Shown: positions 24,851 through 34,039 of the stretch, piece by piece
Layout of the letters: each line of letters begins with the position of its first letter
Position numbering within the stretch: the first letter of the stretch is position 1
NCBI GenBank assembly: GCA_036395115.1
Contig: DASWDU010000036.1
Location: forward strand, 1-49,663
Reading direction: 5' to 3'
Origin: Thermoplasmata archaeon
Lineage (GTDB): Archaea; Thermoplasmatota; Thermoplasmata; RBG-16-68-12
DNA: 49,663 nucleotides
Program-made: the position numbers and the translations under genes
The notes under the pieces: generated by a model
Seen by the model: the letters and a program-made list of their open reading frames with translations, nothing else
Told to the model about the DNA's origin: nothing
Databases searched by the model: none

Positions 24851-25857
24851 ACGTTCCTCGTGTTAGCTTGGTCTTCAGCGCGAACGCAAGCTTCGTCGAG
24901 ACCGACCGGAAACTCCTCGGGGCATTGTTTCCGCTACGGATCGTTCATTGGAAGGGAAAGCGAAGCATCGTTCCCCTCGCCGCGGCGATTGCTCGATCCG
25001 ACGTCGTCTTCGCGTGGTTCGCAGCGGACCATGCGTATGTCGCATGTCGGCTCGCGCGCCTACTCGGTCGGAAGAGCATCGTCTTCGTTGGAGGCGCCGA
25101 CGCCGCGAAGCGCGAGGACCTCGGATACGGCATTTACCTCGATCCGGGTCGCGCCTCGCGGAGCCGATACGCTGTCATCCATGCGGACCGAGTCCTTGTC
25201 GTCGACGAGTCGCTAAAAGGAGAACTCCAGCGCAACGGAGGGATAAGCCGCACGGACCTCGTGACGGTCCCCCTCGGCTTCGACACGGATTGGTTCTCGC
25301 CCGATGGCGGCCCCAAGACAGAGGTGCTGACCGTCGGAATCGTGAACGAGGTGAACGTGCTCCGCAAGGGGCTCGACGTGTTCTTGGAGGCAGCTCGCCT
25401 CGTTCCCGAGCTCCCATTCGTCCTCGTCGGATCCCGACCGGGACCCGCAACGGACCGACTGGTCGGTCGCTGCCCACCGAACGTCCGCCTGCTCGGACCC
25501 GTATCCGACCAGGAACTCCGCGAACGATTCCGGCGCGCGCGTGTTTACGCGCAGCTGTCGCGGTACGAAGCGTTCGGCAGCGCGCTCGGCGAGGCGATGT
25601 CGTGCGGGTGCGTCCCGGTCGGCACCCGCGTGGGGGGTATCCGGACGCTGATTGGAGACGCAGGCTTCTACGTCCCGGAGGAGGATCCCGCAGCGACCGC
25701 AATTGCGATACGACAGGCCTTCAACCACGGCAATGCCGAAGCGGCGCGAAATCGGATTGTGACTGGCTTCACCCTCCGACACCGGCAACTCGCGCTACGC
25801 GCGACGATCGAAGACTTGGTCGCCGGGGGTTCGACTGCGAACCCCCATTCGGGCTAG
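24847..25857 (+). CDS. Family 4 glycosyltransferase
   Basis: A 336-residue GT-B enzyme with SIVFVGGADAAKREDLGYG in the acceptor half and EVLTVGIVNEVNVLRKGLDVFLEAARLVP, VLVGSRPGP and AQLSRYEAFGSALGEAMSCG in the donor half. The ATG at 24847 overlaps the preceding stop codon (ATGA), indicating coupling; the frame opens earlier (24715), but that part overlaps the upstream gene. Codon use is less GC-biased than in the housekeeping genes, as often seen in surface-glycan loci that are exchanged between strains. Confidence 0.87.
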   Translation: MNVPRVSLVFSANASFVETDRKLLGALFPLRIVHWKGKRSIVPLAAAIARSDVVFAWFAADHAYVACRLARLLGRKSIVFVGGADAAKREDLGYGIYLDPGRASRSRYAVIHADRVLVVDESLKGELQRNGGISRTDLVTVPLGFDTDWFSPDGGPKTEVLTVGIVNEVNVLRKGLDVFLEAARLVPELPFVLVGSRPGPATDRLVGRCPPNVRLLGPVSDQELRERFRRARVYAQLSRYEAFGSALGEAMSCGCVPVGTRVGGIRTLIGDAGFYVPEEDPAATAIAIRQAFNHGNAEAARNRIVTGFTLRHRQLALRATIEDLVAGGSTANPHSG

Positions 25858-25900
25858 CAAAGTCTTCATCTACGCCGCATCCATCCGACCTCGTCTCTCC

Positions 25901-26899
25901 ATGACACTGGCCGTCCAATACCCCTTGTTCGGCCGCCGCTCAACTGGCGTCGACGTCCGCGCCAAATGGTTTACGGTCTGGTACGACGAGATCCGAAAAC
26001 GGATCCCGACGCATTTTGTCCGGCTTTTCTACGTCCAGCCATCGCGGGCGACGCATTGGATGTACCGCCAACAGCTGCGGCTGCTCGAGCAGCCTGGCAT
26101 GGTGACGCACATCATCTCGCACATGCAGTCCTTTCTCCTTCAACGCCGCGGCCGCTGCCCCACGGTCATCACTTGCTTCGATCTCTCGGTCCCGTGGACG
26201 GCGAAGCGTCTGCCGCTCGCCGACCGCGTCATCGTCACCGCTCGCGGCCTCCGATCAGAGCTGGAGGGTTTGGTCCGACTCGAGCACGAGCCGGAGGTCG
26301 TGTATCTTGCAGTGCCATCGACCTACCGCCCGCGAGACGTCCCGCGGGCTCCGGGACAACTCCTCTACGTTGGGACGGAGTTGCCGCGAAAGAACGTCGA
26401 GGGACTCCTCCGCATCGTCGCACGCATCGCCCGAACTCGCCCCGTGACCCTCGTGAAGGTGGGCGCTTCCTCGCCATCGAGGCCTCGCCTGCTCGCGCTG
26501 GCCCGAGAGCTGGGAATTGCGGATCGCGTGCAGTGGCGGGACTTCGTCCCAGAACCCGAGCTCGTCGACCTGTACCAGACATCCTCCGTCACGATGGTCC
26601 CCTCCTTCCTTGAGGGCTTCTCGATGCCGTGCCTCGAGGCGATGTCATGCGGCTGCCCGCTCGTCGCTTCGAGCCGTTCGGTAATGCCAGAGATCGTCGG
26701 CCCGGGCGGCGAACTGGTTGATCCCGCGGACGAGGAAGCGTGGGCGGAAGCTGTTCTGCGCATCCTTGACGACCCTCGTGTTGCGTCGGACTTGTCGCGG
26801 AGAGGTCTGACGCGCGCGACATTCTTCTCCGCGTCGCGGAGTGCTGATCAGGTCGTCGAGGTCTACGGGCAGGTGAGCCCGGATGTCGCCGGAACGTAG
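25901..26899 (+). CDS. Family 4 glycosyltransferase
   Basis: A 332-residue GT-B enzyme. The donor half has LLYVGTELPRKNVEGLLRIV, LVKVGASSPSRPRLL, VTMVPSFLEGFSMPCLEAMSCGCPLVASS and ALEGF-like placement of the two glutamates. It starts 43 bases after the preceding GT4 and ends inside the first bases of the methyltransferase gene (17-base overlap). It is part of the same transcription unit as its neighbours. Confidence 0.87.
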   Translation: MTLAVQYPLFGRRSTGVDVRAKWFTVWYDEIRKRIPTHFVRLFYVQPSRATHWMYRQQLRLLEQPGMVTHIISHMQSFLLQRRGRCPTVITCFDLSVPWTAKRLPLADRVIVTARGLRSELEGLVRLEHEPEVVYLAVPSTYRPRDVPRAPGQLLYVGTELPRKNVEGLLRIVARIARTRPVTLVKVGASSPSRPRLLALARELGIADRVQWRDFVPEPELVDLYQTSSVTMVPSFLEGFSMPCLEAMSCGCPLVASSRSVMPEIVGPGGELVDPADEEAWAEAVLRILDDPRVASDLSRRGLTRATFFSASRSADQVVEVYGQVSPDVAGT

Positions 26900-27548
26900 C
26901 CCGCGCCCACTACCTGACATCGGGCACCGCCACTATGACTACTGGCGTTACCGAGACCACACCTGGCGGTTCTTCGAGCCGATGCTCGCACGCATGCATC
27001 CCGTTCCCCCCGTCCTCGACATCGGCGCTGGATTGGGCCTATTTCTCGAATGTTGCCGCCACCACGGTCTCGACTCCGTCGGCGTCGAGCTCTCAGTGGA
27101 AGGAATCCGGGCCTGCGGAGGACGCGGCCTTCCGGTCGTTCGAGCCGATTTGACCCTGCCGCTCCCGTTCCGCGAGGCGTCGTTCGGGTCCGCGATGGCG
27201 CATCACGTGCTCGAACACGTTCCCCTCGACCGGGAACGCTCGATCCTTCGAGAGGTTCGCCGCGTCTTGCGGCCCGGCGGATTTCTGTTTGTGGTCTCGC
27301 CGAACGTCCATCAACCCGGGGCGAGGGACGATCCGGACCACATCAACCTCTTCGCCCCTCACGACCTCGCGCTCGAAGCACGCAGGGCCGGATACCGTCG
27401 CGTGGACCTCGGGACGAATTTCTGGCGGCCCATCTGGGAACCGAGACTCCGCCTCGGTCGGGTCGGGACGCTCCTTTCTGGGGCGTTATGGAAGATCGCC
27501 CCGATCGACCGGTTCGCCGGGAGCGCGTCCGTCCTCGCGTGGAAGTGA
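26883..27548 (+). CDS. Class I SAM-dependent methyltransferase
   Basis: A 221-residue methyltransferase. Motif I is VLDIGAGLGLFLE near residue 43; GVELS follows as the acidic end of strand 2; DLTLPLPFREASFGSAMAHHVLEHV contains the post-motif strand 4, and LRPGGFLFVVSPN is motif III. The pattern is the Methyltransf_11/23 type. In a glycan locus it probably methylates a sugar or caps a chain, by inference from context. It overlaps the GT4 gene by 17 bases and ends two bases before the convergent gmd. Confidence 0.87.
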   Translation: MSPERSPRPLPDIGHRHYDYWRYRDHTWRFFEPMLARMHPVPPVLDIGAGLGLFLECCRHHGLDSVGVELSVEGIRACGGRGLPVVRADLTLPLPFREASFGSAMAHHVLEHVPLDRERSILREVRRVLRPGGFLFVVSPNVHQPGARDDPDHINLFAPHDLALEARRAGYRRVDLGTNFWRPIWEPRLRLGRVGTLLSGALWKIAPIDRFAGSASVLAWK

Positions 27549-27550
27549 CT

Positions 27551-28522
27551 TTACCCGGCTTTCGCGAGACGAAGATCGTGCTCTATCATGATCTTGACGA
27601 GCTCGGGCACGCGGACGTTCGCGGTCCAGCCGAGAGTCCGTTTCGCCTTGCTTGGGTTCCCGCAAAGGGTGTGCACCTCAGCCGGCCGAAGGTTCTTCGG
27701 GTCCGAACGGACGAATTGGAGCGGGTCTCCTCGGAGGCCGGCCTCCTTCGCCGCCAATTCCAGGAACTGACGGACCGACCACGTCTCCCCGGTGGCGATC
27801 ACGTAGTCATCCGGATCTTTCTGTTGAAGCATCCGCCACATTGCCTCGACGTACTCGGGGGCGTAGCCCCAGTCGCGCTTGGCGTCGAGATTGCCCAGCT
27901 CGACGAACTTCGCCTTACCGGCGACGATCTGCGCGAGGCCATGGGTGATCTTACGTGTGACGAACTCGAGGCCACGTCGCGGGCTCTCGTGGTTGAACAG
28001 GATCCCGTTGGACACGTGCATCCCATAGGACTCGCGATAGTTCACGCACGCCCAGTACGCGAAGACTTTCGCGACGCCGTACGGGCTCCGCGGATGGAAC
28101 GGAGTCGTCTCCGATTGCGGGCTTTCCTGCACCTGGCCGAACAGCTCGGAGGTCGAGGCCTGGTAGACGCGGGCGTCGGGTGCGATCTGTCGGGCCGCCT
28201 CAAGGATGCGGACTACGCCAAGGCCGTCGACGTCCGCCGTCAACACGGGCTGGCGATAGGACGTCGCAACGAAGGACTGCGCGGCGAGGTTGTAGATTTC
28301 GTCGGGAGCGGCCTCTTTCAAGGCCGTGACGATCGATGACTGATCGGTCATGTCCCCGTCGAGCAGGTGGATCCGATCCATGATCTGCTCGATATTCCGC
28401 GTGTTCGGGGAGCTGAGCCGCCGCACCAGGCCGTAGACCTCGTAGTCTTTCGAAAGCAGGAGTTCCGCGAGATACGAGCCGTCTTGCCCGGTGACTCCCG
28501 AAATGAGTGCTCGCTGCGCCAT
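27551..28522 (-). CDS. gmd: GDP-mannose 4,6-dehydratase
   Basis: A 323-residue extended short-chain dehydrogenase. GVTGQDGSYLAELLL (9-23) is the NADP-binding motif with the QDGSYL signature of Gmd; Thr124 with STSELFG and Tyr148/Lys152 in SPYGVAK form the active site; RRGLEFVTRKI and NLDAKRDWGYA are further Gmd segments. It converts GDP-mannose to GDP-4-keto-6-deoxymannose, the precursor of fucose, rhamnose or perosamine donors. No second enzyme (reductase, epimerase-reductase or aminotransferase) lies in the window. A TATA-like box TCTAAATAGA occupies 28546-28555. Confidence 0.93.
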   Translation of the reverse strand: MAQRALISGVTGQDGSYLAELLLSKDYEVYGLVRRLSSPNTRNIEQIMDRIHLLDGDMTDQSSIVTALKEAAPDEIYNLAAQSFVATSYRQPVLTADVDGLGVVRILEAARQIAPDARVYQASTSELFGQVQESPQSETTPFHPRSPYGVAKVFAYWACVNYRESYGMHVSNGILFNHESPRRGLEFVTRKITHGLAQIVAGKAKFVELGNLDAKRDWGYAPEYVEAMWRMLQQKDPDDYVIATGETWSVRQFLELAAKEAGLRGDPLQFVRSDPKNLRPAEVHTLCGNPSKAKRTLGWTANVRVPELVKIMIEHDLRLAKAG

Positions 28523-28545
28523 CCCGGGCGGACGAAGGAGGACGG

Positions 28546-28555
28546 TCTATTTAGA
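28546..28555 (-). promoter_or_regulatory. TATA-like box of gmd
   Basis: The reverse strand reads TCTAAATAGA, beginning 24 bases before the ATG at 28522. Confidence 0.5.
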
Positions 28556-28663
28556 GTGCACCAGCCCCGGCTGAGGTCGCTCCAGGGCGTCAACGGAGCC
28601 CCCAATCTGGCGAACGCCGAAGATGCCGGAGGCCGTGACCGGCCCTCCGCGTCCATCCGCCAA

Positions 28664-30070
28664 TCACTGAGATGGCCTGCGAGTCCGTGTGGCGAGGAAT
28701 GCAATGACGCCAAACGCGCCGGCTGCCCCCGCGATCAGCCCGAGAACGAGAAGGGCGGGCCTGTAGAGGTCGAACCACGAGGGCGGAGGCGGCGTTCCGA
28801 ACGTTACCGACCAGCGATCGAGAATCGGCGTGGTAGAACCATCTCCGGTCAGCGTTGCTTGCAGGATCAGAGCCCTCAGGGATCTGGAATCCAGAGCCGA
28901 CAGAGAAACCGTCGTCGCGCTCAAACCAGCAAACCCGCTTACGGAGAGTCCGGTCCGGGGATCTAGTATCGTAACGGTGATTGACGTGCCGGGCGGCTCG
29001 CTCTTCTCCACGGCAAGCGTTTGCCACTCGAAACCCGAAGGGAGCTCCACCCGAACGGATATCAACGACCCGATGGTCTGGAAGCCTGAGATTGTGATTG
29101 CCGAGAAAATCTGTGACACGGAACCTCGGGCCGAGTACCAGACACGAAACGAATCGGGGCCGATTGGGTAGGGCTCGGCCATTGCAACAGCTTGGTCCTC
29201 CCCTAGATACCTAGGATCCGGGCCAAGCCAAATCCCGTCCCGAACCCAACCGATGCCGTCCGCGCTGTGCGCCCGGCAGATGGCAGGTCCCGCACACGTG
29301 TACCACATCAGAAACTCGGCGCCGACCCGAACGACCGAGGCCAAACGAGGACCCTCATCGTCGATGCCGTTCGTGGTGGGGGACAACACGGCCCCGGTTG
29401 GAGTCCATGCGGCACCGTCAGGGGACGTCGCCCTGCGAATCCAAGTGTGGATGCCGTCATAGTATTCGTACCACATCGTGTACTGAGTCCCGTCCCAGAG
29501 AACGCTCGGGGCCACAACATCTCCGATAAGTCCATCCATGCTCGCTGTGAGCACGACACCTCCGGGCGCCCAGCTGAGACCGTCTGATGAGGTCGCGTGG
29601 TGAATCGTATAGAAGTCGCCCGCGGGTCTGCCCGAATACCACATGTGGAAGGTCGGACCGACCTGGACCGTGTCTTCGTATGCCACGAGAGAGGAGTCAG
29701 TCGAACCCGTAAAACCAGGTGTAATAACGGTCTGAGGGAACGTCCACGAATTCGCGTCGCTCGAGGTCGTGACTTGAATGGCGGACCCGCCGCTCGCCGT
29801 GACATATAGCAGGTACCCGGTGCTCGTCCGAACAATCGAGGGGGCGTAAACCTCGTAGCCCGGCGCGAGTTGGACCCCCTGACGTACAGCGCCCGGCTCC
29901 ACGAGCTGGACGTGACCGCCTCCCACTGACACACCGCTCGCGAAGGAAACTCGAGACGTGTCGTCGAAGCTATCCGTCCAAGTCTCGGTCGAGGCGTCGG
30001 CTCGGCCAGCGCTGGCAAGAGCGAAGAGGAATACAAGAACGACAACCGTACCTCGGATGAGGACTCGCAT
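28664..30070 (-). CDS. Secreted, C-terminally anchored beta-propeller-like protein
   Basis: A 468-residue protein. The first 25-30 residues are a signal peptide (VLIRGTVVVLVFLFALASAGRADA). The body shows repeated segments such as YLLYVTASGGSAIQV, FHMWYSGRPAGDF, YTMWYEYYDGIHTW, FLMWYTCAGPAICR and FRVWYSARGSV, spaced 50-60 residues apart, as in the five-bladed propellers of GH43/GH32/GH130-like proteins. A beta-sandwich region follows and then a membrane helix (ALLVLGLIAGAAGAFGVIAFL) with a basic tail. It is probably displayed on the cell surface; glycosidase activity cannot be claimed because no catalytic residues are clear. The ATG at 30070 is chosen for the signal peptide and the box at 30101-30107. 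Codon use is less GC-biased than in its neighbours. Confidence 0.75.
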   Translation of the reverse strand: MRVLIRGTVVVLVFLFALASAGRADASTETWTDSFDDTSRVSFASGVSVGGGHVQLVEPGAVRQGVQLAPGYEVYAPSIVRTSTGYLLYVTASGGSAIQVTTSSDANSWTFPQTVITPGFTGSTDSSLVAYEDTVQVGPTFHMWYSGRPAGDFYTIHHATSSDGLSWAPGGVVLTASMDGLIGDVVAPSVLWDGTQYTMWYEYYDGIHTWIRRATSPDGAAWTPTGAVLSPTTNGIDDEGPRLASVVRVGAEFLMWYTCAGPAICRAHSADGIGWVRDGIWLGPDPRYLGEDQAVAMAEPYPIGPDSFRVWYSARGSVSQIFSAITISGFQTIGSLISVRVELPSGFEWQTLAVEKSEPPGTSITVTILDPRTGLSVSGFAGLSATTVSLSALDSRSLRALILQATLTGDGSTTPILDRWSVTFGTPPPPSWFDLYRPALLVLGLIAGAAGAFGVIAFLATRTRRPSQ

Positions 30071-30100
30071 CCCTACCGAGTCGCGAGCGACGACCGAACG

Positions 30101-30107
30101 GATAAAT
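30101..30107 (-). promoter_or_regulatory. TATA-like box of the beta-propeller gene
   Basis: The reverse strand reads TTTATCC, 31-37 bases before the ATG at 30070. Confidence 0.45.
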
Positions 30108-30133
30108 GTTCCCAATCCGAGGGATGCGGCCAT

Positions 30134-30442
30134 GGAGGCTCAGCCGGGCTGCACGGGATTGAACCTTCTTCGGGATGGCTATTCAAAGGAGAATCCTTGT
30201 TGCCCATCGTCGTCCCGTTCTCTCAGTTGCGAACGATCGCCGGACATAGCGGGCGGGCCCAAACCGCAAGGCTCGAATTGCTCGAGGGTCCATTTGTCAA
30301 TCCGGACCGGGCAGTCCCCCGCTACGCTTTTATAGCCACCATCTGCTTCCGCGAGTCTGTCCGACCCTCGTCGGACGCCAGAAGGATATAGGATGGGATG
30401 GATAGTAGCAGATCGCCTTAGCGCTGACCTTCCCCCGCTCAG
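30134..30442. other. Intergenic region upstream of smc
   Basis: I see no convincing gene in these 309 bases. They contain a strong TATA-like box (30328-30334) that would start transcription near 30360, and a hairpin at 30359-30376 (GTCCGA, 6-base loop, TCGGAC) that would form the 5' end of an approximately 80-base smc leader. A GATATAGGATGGGATGG stretch follows at 30382-30400. Confidence 0.5.
30328..30334 (+). promoter_or_regulatory. TATA-like box upstream of the smc-scpA-scpB operon
   Basis: TTTTATA is the best promoter match upstream of smc. Unlike at most genes here it is far (109 bases) from the start codon, so the mRNA should carry a leader of about 80 bases with a hairpin at its 5' end. 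Confidence 0.5.
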
Positions 30443-33400
30443 GTGAGGACCGTGTTTCTCAAAGAAATCCAGATGGAGAATTTCAAGTCATTCGGCCGAA
30501 AGATCTCGATCCCCTTCCTGCAGGGCTACACGTCGATCACGGGCCCGAACGGCTCGGGGAAGAGCAACATCGCCGACGCCATCCTGTTCGTCCTCGGACC
30601 GAAGAGCTCGAAGGCGATCCGCGCGGGGAAGCTCACGGACCTGATCTGGAACGGCGGGAATGACAAGAACGCCGCGGACTCCTGTCAAGTGAGCCTGCTC
30701 TTCGACAACGCGGACCGACAGATCCCCGTCGAGGCGGACGAGGTCAAGCTCACCCGGTACGTCGGCCTGAGCCCGTCCGTTGAGGGCGGCTACAACTCGT
30801 ACTTCTACATCAACGACCGGAAATCCTCTCTGTCCGAGTTCGACTCCCTCCTCGCGCACGCACGCATCTCGGCGGAAGGATACAACCTCGTCCAGCAGGG
30901 GGACGTCCAGCGGATCGTCTCGATGTCGTCCGTCGACCGCCGCCGCATCTTGGACAACATCGCCGGGATCACGAAGTTCGATGACGACATCACCCAGGCG
31001 GAGGGCAAGCGCCGCGAGACGGAGGAGAACCTCGAGCGGATCCGGATCATCCTCGAGGAGATCGACAAGCAGATCAAACAGCTCGAGGCGGACCGCGACG
31101 GCGCACTGAAGTACAAGGAGCTGAACAGCCGCCTCACGACGGCGAAGGCCCAGCTGGCGTACAAGAACCGCGAACTCATCGAGCGGCAGATCGTCGGCAC
31201 GAAGGAGCAGATCGGCAAGCACGAGGCCGACAAGGCGAAGCTCGAGGCCCAGAAGGCCGACCTCCGCACGCAGCTCGACGCGGCGGTCGCCCGGCTCGAC
31301 GAACTCGAGCGCGAGATGGCGGAGCGCGGCGGCGAGGAGGCGAAGCAGCTCAAGGAGAAGCTCGACGGCCTGCGGATCGAGCGGGCTCGCGCGACGGACG
31401 GGATCGAGACGTCGAAGGAGACGCTCAAGGGGATCCGCGCGGAGGCCGCCGAGGCGACCAAGGAGCGGGCGAAAGTCCAGAGGGAGACGGACGCGCTCGC
31501 GCGGGAACGCGGGAACGTCGACACGCGGACCGCGGAGCTCGACGAGCAGATCAAGTCGGCCGACAAGGACCTGCACGAGGTCGACGAACTCGCCTCGAAG
31601 GGCGACGCGAAGGTCCTCGGGATCCAGAAGCGGATCATCGCGCTCAACAACGAGATCGACGCGGTCGAGGAGAGGCTCAAGGGGATCGTCCTCGAGGGCG
31701 ACCGGACGAGGGAGGCAATGGCCCGCCTCGAGTCGGAGATCGCGCAGCTCGAGGACGCCCGCAAGACGTACCAGACGGAGTTCGAGGACGTGGAGTGGCA
31801 GCTGAAGGAACTCCGTTCGACGACGAGGGAATCCGGGAAAGGGCTTCAGAAGCTGCAGCAGGAGTTCCACGACCGGCGGACGGAGGAGGCGAAGCTCGCG
31901 CGGGACCAGGCCGACCTGCAGTCGGCGATCCTCAGCTTGACGCGGCAATACGCCCAGCTCCGGGCCGAGGCGGACGTCGCGGAGAACCTGAAGCGCGGTT
32001 ACACCGCCGCGGTCTCCGCGATCCTCGACACCCGGGAGACCGGTTCGATCAAGGGCATCCACGGCACGGTCGCGCAGCTCGCGCACGTCGAGCCGCAATA
32101 CGAGACGGCAATCGTCACGGCCGCCGGCGCGCGCATGCAGGCGATCATCGTCGACGACGATTCCGTCGCCGCGACGTGCATCGACTACCTCAAGAAGCGC
32201 AAGATCGGCCGAGCGACGTTCCTGCCGCTCAACAAGATGCTCGTGGGCAAGCCGCGAGGCAAGGCCATCCTCGTCGCGAAGGAGTGCCTCGGATTCGCGA
32301 TCGACCTGTGCCATTTCGACGACAAATACCGGGACGCGTTCTTCTACGTCTTCGGCGACACGCTCGTCGTCCAGACGCTCGATGAGGCACGGAAGTGGAT
32401 GGGCGGCGTCCGGCTCGTGACCCTCGAGGGCGAGCTGATCGAGGCATCCGGCGCGATGATCGGCGGGGACATGGAGCGGTCGACGCTCAAGTTCGGAGCC
32501 GGGTCCGCGAACGACCTCGAGAAGATCGCAGAGAAGCTGCGCGAGGCGCAGGCGCAAGCGGAGGCCGTCGCGAACCGCCTCGACGAGGTCCGCAAGGCGA
32601 TCCTGGACCTGGAGGTGCAGATCAAGGACTTCGGCGGCAAGACCGGAGCCGTCGAGGTGAAGACGAGCACCCTCGAAGCGAAGCGGAGGGAATTCGAGGT
32701 GAAGCTCAAGTCGACGGACAAGGACCTGGCCGACCGCAAGGCGCGCTTCGAAGATGCCCGGAAGACCGCGACCCGGATCGAAGAGGACCTCGCGAAGTTC
32801 ACGAAGGGCCTGGATGCGCTCAAGGCGAAGCGGGACGAGCGCAAGAAGGCCGTCATCGAGGCGACGCCCCAGCAGATCTCCTCGCGGATGAAGGAGCTGA
32901 TGGGCCGCCGCGCGACCCTCGCGGAGGAGCTGAGCGGCCTCCGCTCGAAGCTCGAGGCGATGACGACGCAGACCACGTTCCTCGACGAGCGTCGCGGGGA
33001 ACTCGACACGCGCCTCGCCGCCCTCGACGATCAGCGGAAGGACCACGAGGCGCGGATCGAGACGTTCCAGGCGTCGCTCGGCAAGCTCGAGAACGAGATC
33101 CGGGGTCTGGAGAAGATGGAGGCCCAGATGGGCCAGAAGATGAAGGACCTCCAGGACGCGCGGGACGCCGCGTACAAGGAGAAGACGGACCGCGAGGGGG
33201 ACCTCGACAAGGTCGCGCACAAGATCGAGACGAAGGAGGATTTCCTCCTGAAGATGGAGACGGAGCTGAGGGCCCAGCAGGAGCAACTCGCGGACGCGGA
33301 GCGCGTCATGCAGGAGATGGCGGTCGAAGTCCAGGAAGGCCGCCTGCCGACCCTCCAGGAGCTCAAGGCGACGATCGGCGAGTGCGAGGCGGCGATCACC

Positions 33401-34039
33401 GCCCTCGGGCCGATCAACCTGCGCGCCCTCGAGGACTACGACGCCCAGCAGGCCCGGGCCGTCGAGCTGAACGACGAGTTCAAGCGGCTCGAGGGGCAGC
33501 GCGAGGAGCTGATCAACCTCGTGACCCAGCTCACGGACAAGAAGAAGGAAGGCCTCGCGAAGGTCTTCGTGTCCATCAACGAGAACTTCCGGCGCGTGTA
33601 TTCGGAGCTGAGCGAAGGCGGCGAGGCGGAGCTCCTCCTCGAGAACCCGCAAGATCCGTTCCTGGCGGGGCTCGTCATGAAAGTCAAGCCGGCGCACAAG
33701 AAGCCGTTGCGGCTCGAGGCCCTGTCCGGCGGCGAGAAGTCGCTCGTGTCGATGGCCCTGATCTTCGCGATCCAGGAGTACGACCCGTCGCCCTTCTACA
33801 TGCTCGATGAGATCGACCAGAACCTCGACGCGGTGAACGCGGAGAAGGTCGCCCGGATGATCCGGCGGAACAGTTCGACCGCGCAGTTCGTGCAGATCTC
33901 CCTGCGCAAGGTCACGTTGAAGGAAGCGGACCACCTGATCGGGATCACGATGACCCCCGCCTCGACGTCCGAGGTCATCATGCGCGTCAACCTCGCGGAC
34001 ATCGAGGACGAGAAGCCCACGGAGGCGATCTCCGCATGA
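30443..34039 (+). CDS. smc: Chromosome segregation ATPase SMC
   Basis: A 1198-residue condensin subunit. The N-terminal head has the P-loop GPNGSGKS (34-41) and a Q-loop region. Long coiled coils run to about 500 and from about 670, flanking the hinge (about 520-650, from KGIHGTVAQL to EASGAMIGGDME). The C-terminal head has the ABC signature LSGGEKSLVSMAL near 1095 and the Walker B YMLDEIDQNLD. Full length for an archaeal SMC. The start is a GTG at 30443, with a second GTG at 30452 possible. Its stop overlaps the scpA start (ATGA), giving the classic condensin operon. Confidence 0.97.
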   Translation: MRTVFLKEIQMENFKSFGRKISIPFLQGYTSITGPNGSGKSNIADAILFVLGPKSSKAIRAGKLTDLIWNGGNDKNAADSCQVSLLFDNADRQIPVEADEVKLTRYVGLSPSVEGGYNSYFYINDRKSSLSEFDSLLAHARISAEGYNLVQQGDVQRIVSMSSVDRRRILDNIAGITKFDDDITQAEGKRRETEENLERIRIILEEIDKQIKQLEADRDGALKYKELNSRLTTAKAQLAYKNRELIERQIVGTKEQIGKHEADKAKLEAQKADLRTQLDAAVARLDELEREMAERGGEEAKQLKEKLDGLRIERARATDGIETSKETLKGIRAEAAEATKERAKVQRETDALARERGNVDTRTAELDEQIKSADKDLHEVDELASKGDAKVLGIQKRIIALNNEIDAVEERLKGIVLEGDRTREAMARLESEIAQLEDARKTYQTEFEDVEWQLKELRSTTRESGKGLQKLQQEFHDRRTEEAKLARDQADLQSAILSLTRQYAQLRAEADVAENLKRGYTAAVSAILDTRETGSIKGIHGTVAQLAHVEPQYETAIVTAAGARMQAIIVDDDSVAATCIDYLKKRKIGRATFLPLNKMLVGKPRGKAILVAKECLGFAIDLCHFDDKYRDAFFYVFGDTLVVQTLDEARKWMGGVRLVTLEGELIEASGAMIGGDMERSTLKFGAGSANDLEKIAEKLREAQAQAEAVANRLDEVRKAILDLEVQIKDFGGKTGAVEVKTSTLEAKRREFEVKLKSTDKDLADRKARFEDARKTATRIEEDLAKFTKGLDALKAKRDERKKAVIEATPQQISSRMKELMGRRATLAEELSGLRSKLEAMTTQTTFLDERRGELDTRLAALDDQRKDHEARIETFQASLGKLENEIRGLEKMEAQMGQKMKDLQDARDAAYKEKTDREGDLDKVAHKIETKEDFLLKMETELRAQQEQLADAERVMQEMAVEVQEGRLPTLQELKATIGECEAAITALGPINLRALEDYDAQQARAVELNDEFKRLEGQREELINLVTQLTDKKKEGLAKVFVSINENFRRVYSELSEGGEAELLLENPQDPFLAGLVMKVKPAHKKPLRLEALSGGEKSLVSMALIFAIQEYDPSPFYMLDEIDQNLDAVNAEKVARMIRRNSSTAQFVQISLRKVTLKEADHLIGITMTPASTSEVIMRVNLADIEDEKPTEAISA

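Noticed and set aside
30248-30322. tRNA-like fold upstream of smc (complementary AGCGGG and CCCGCT ends)
   Set aside because: There is no GGTTCRA-type T-arm, no anticodon arm of correct size and no consistent cloverleaf on either strand.
30488-33934. 1148-residue open frame on the reverse strand inside smc
   Set aside because: It mirrors the smc codons in a GC-rich gene, has no recognisable domain and is biased to Arg/Leu/Val/Asp; smc on the forward strand is unambiguous.
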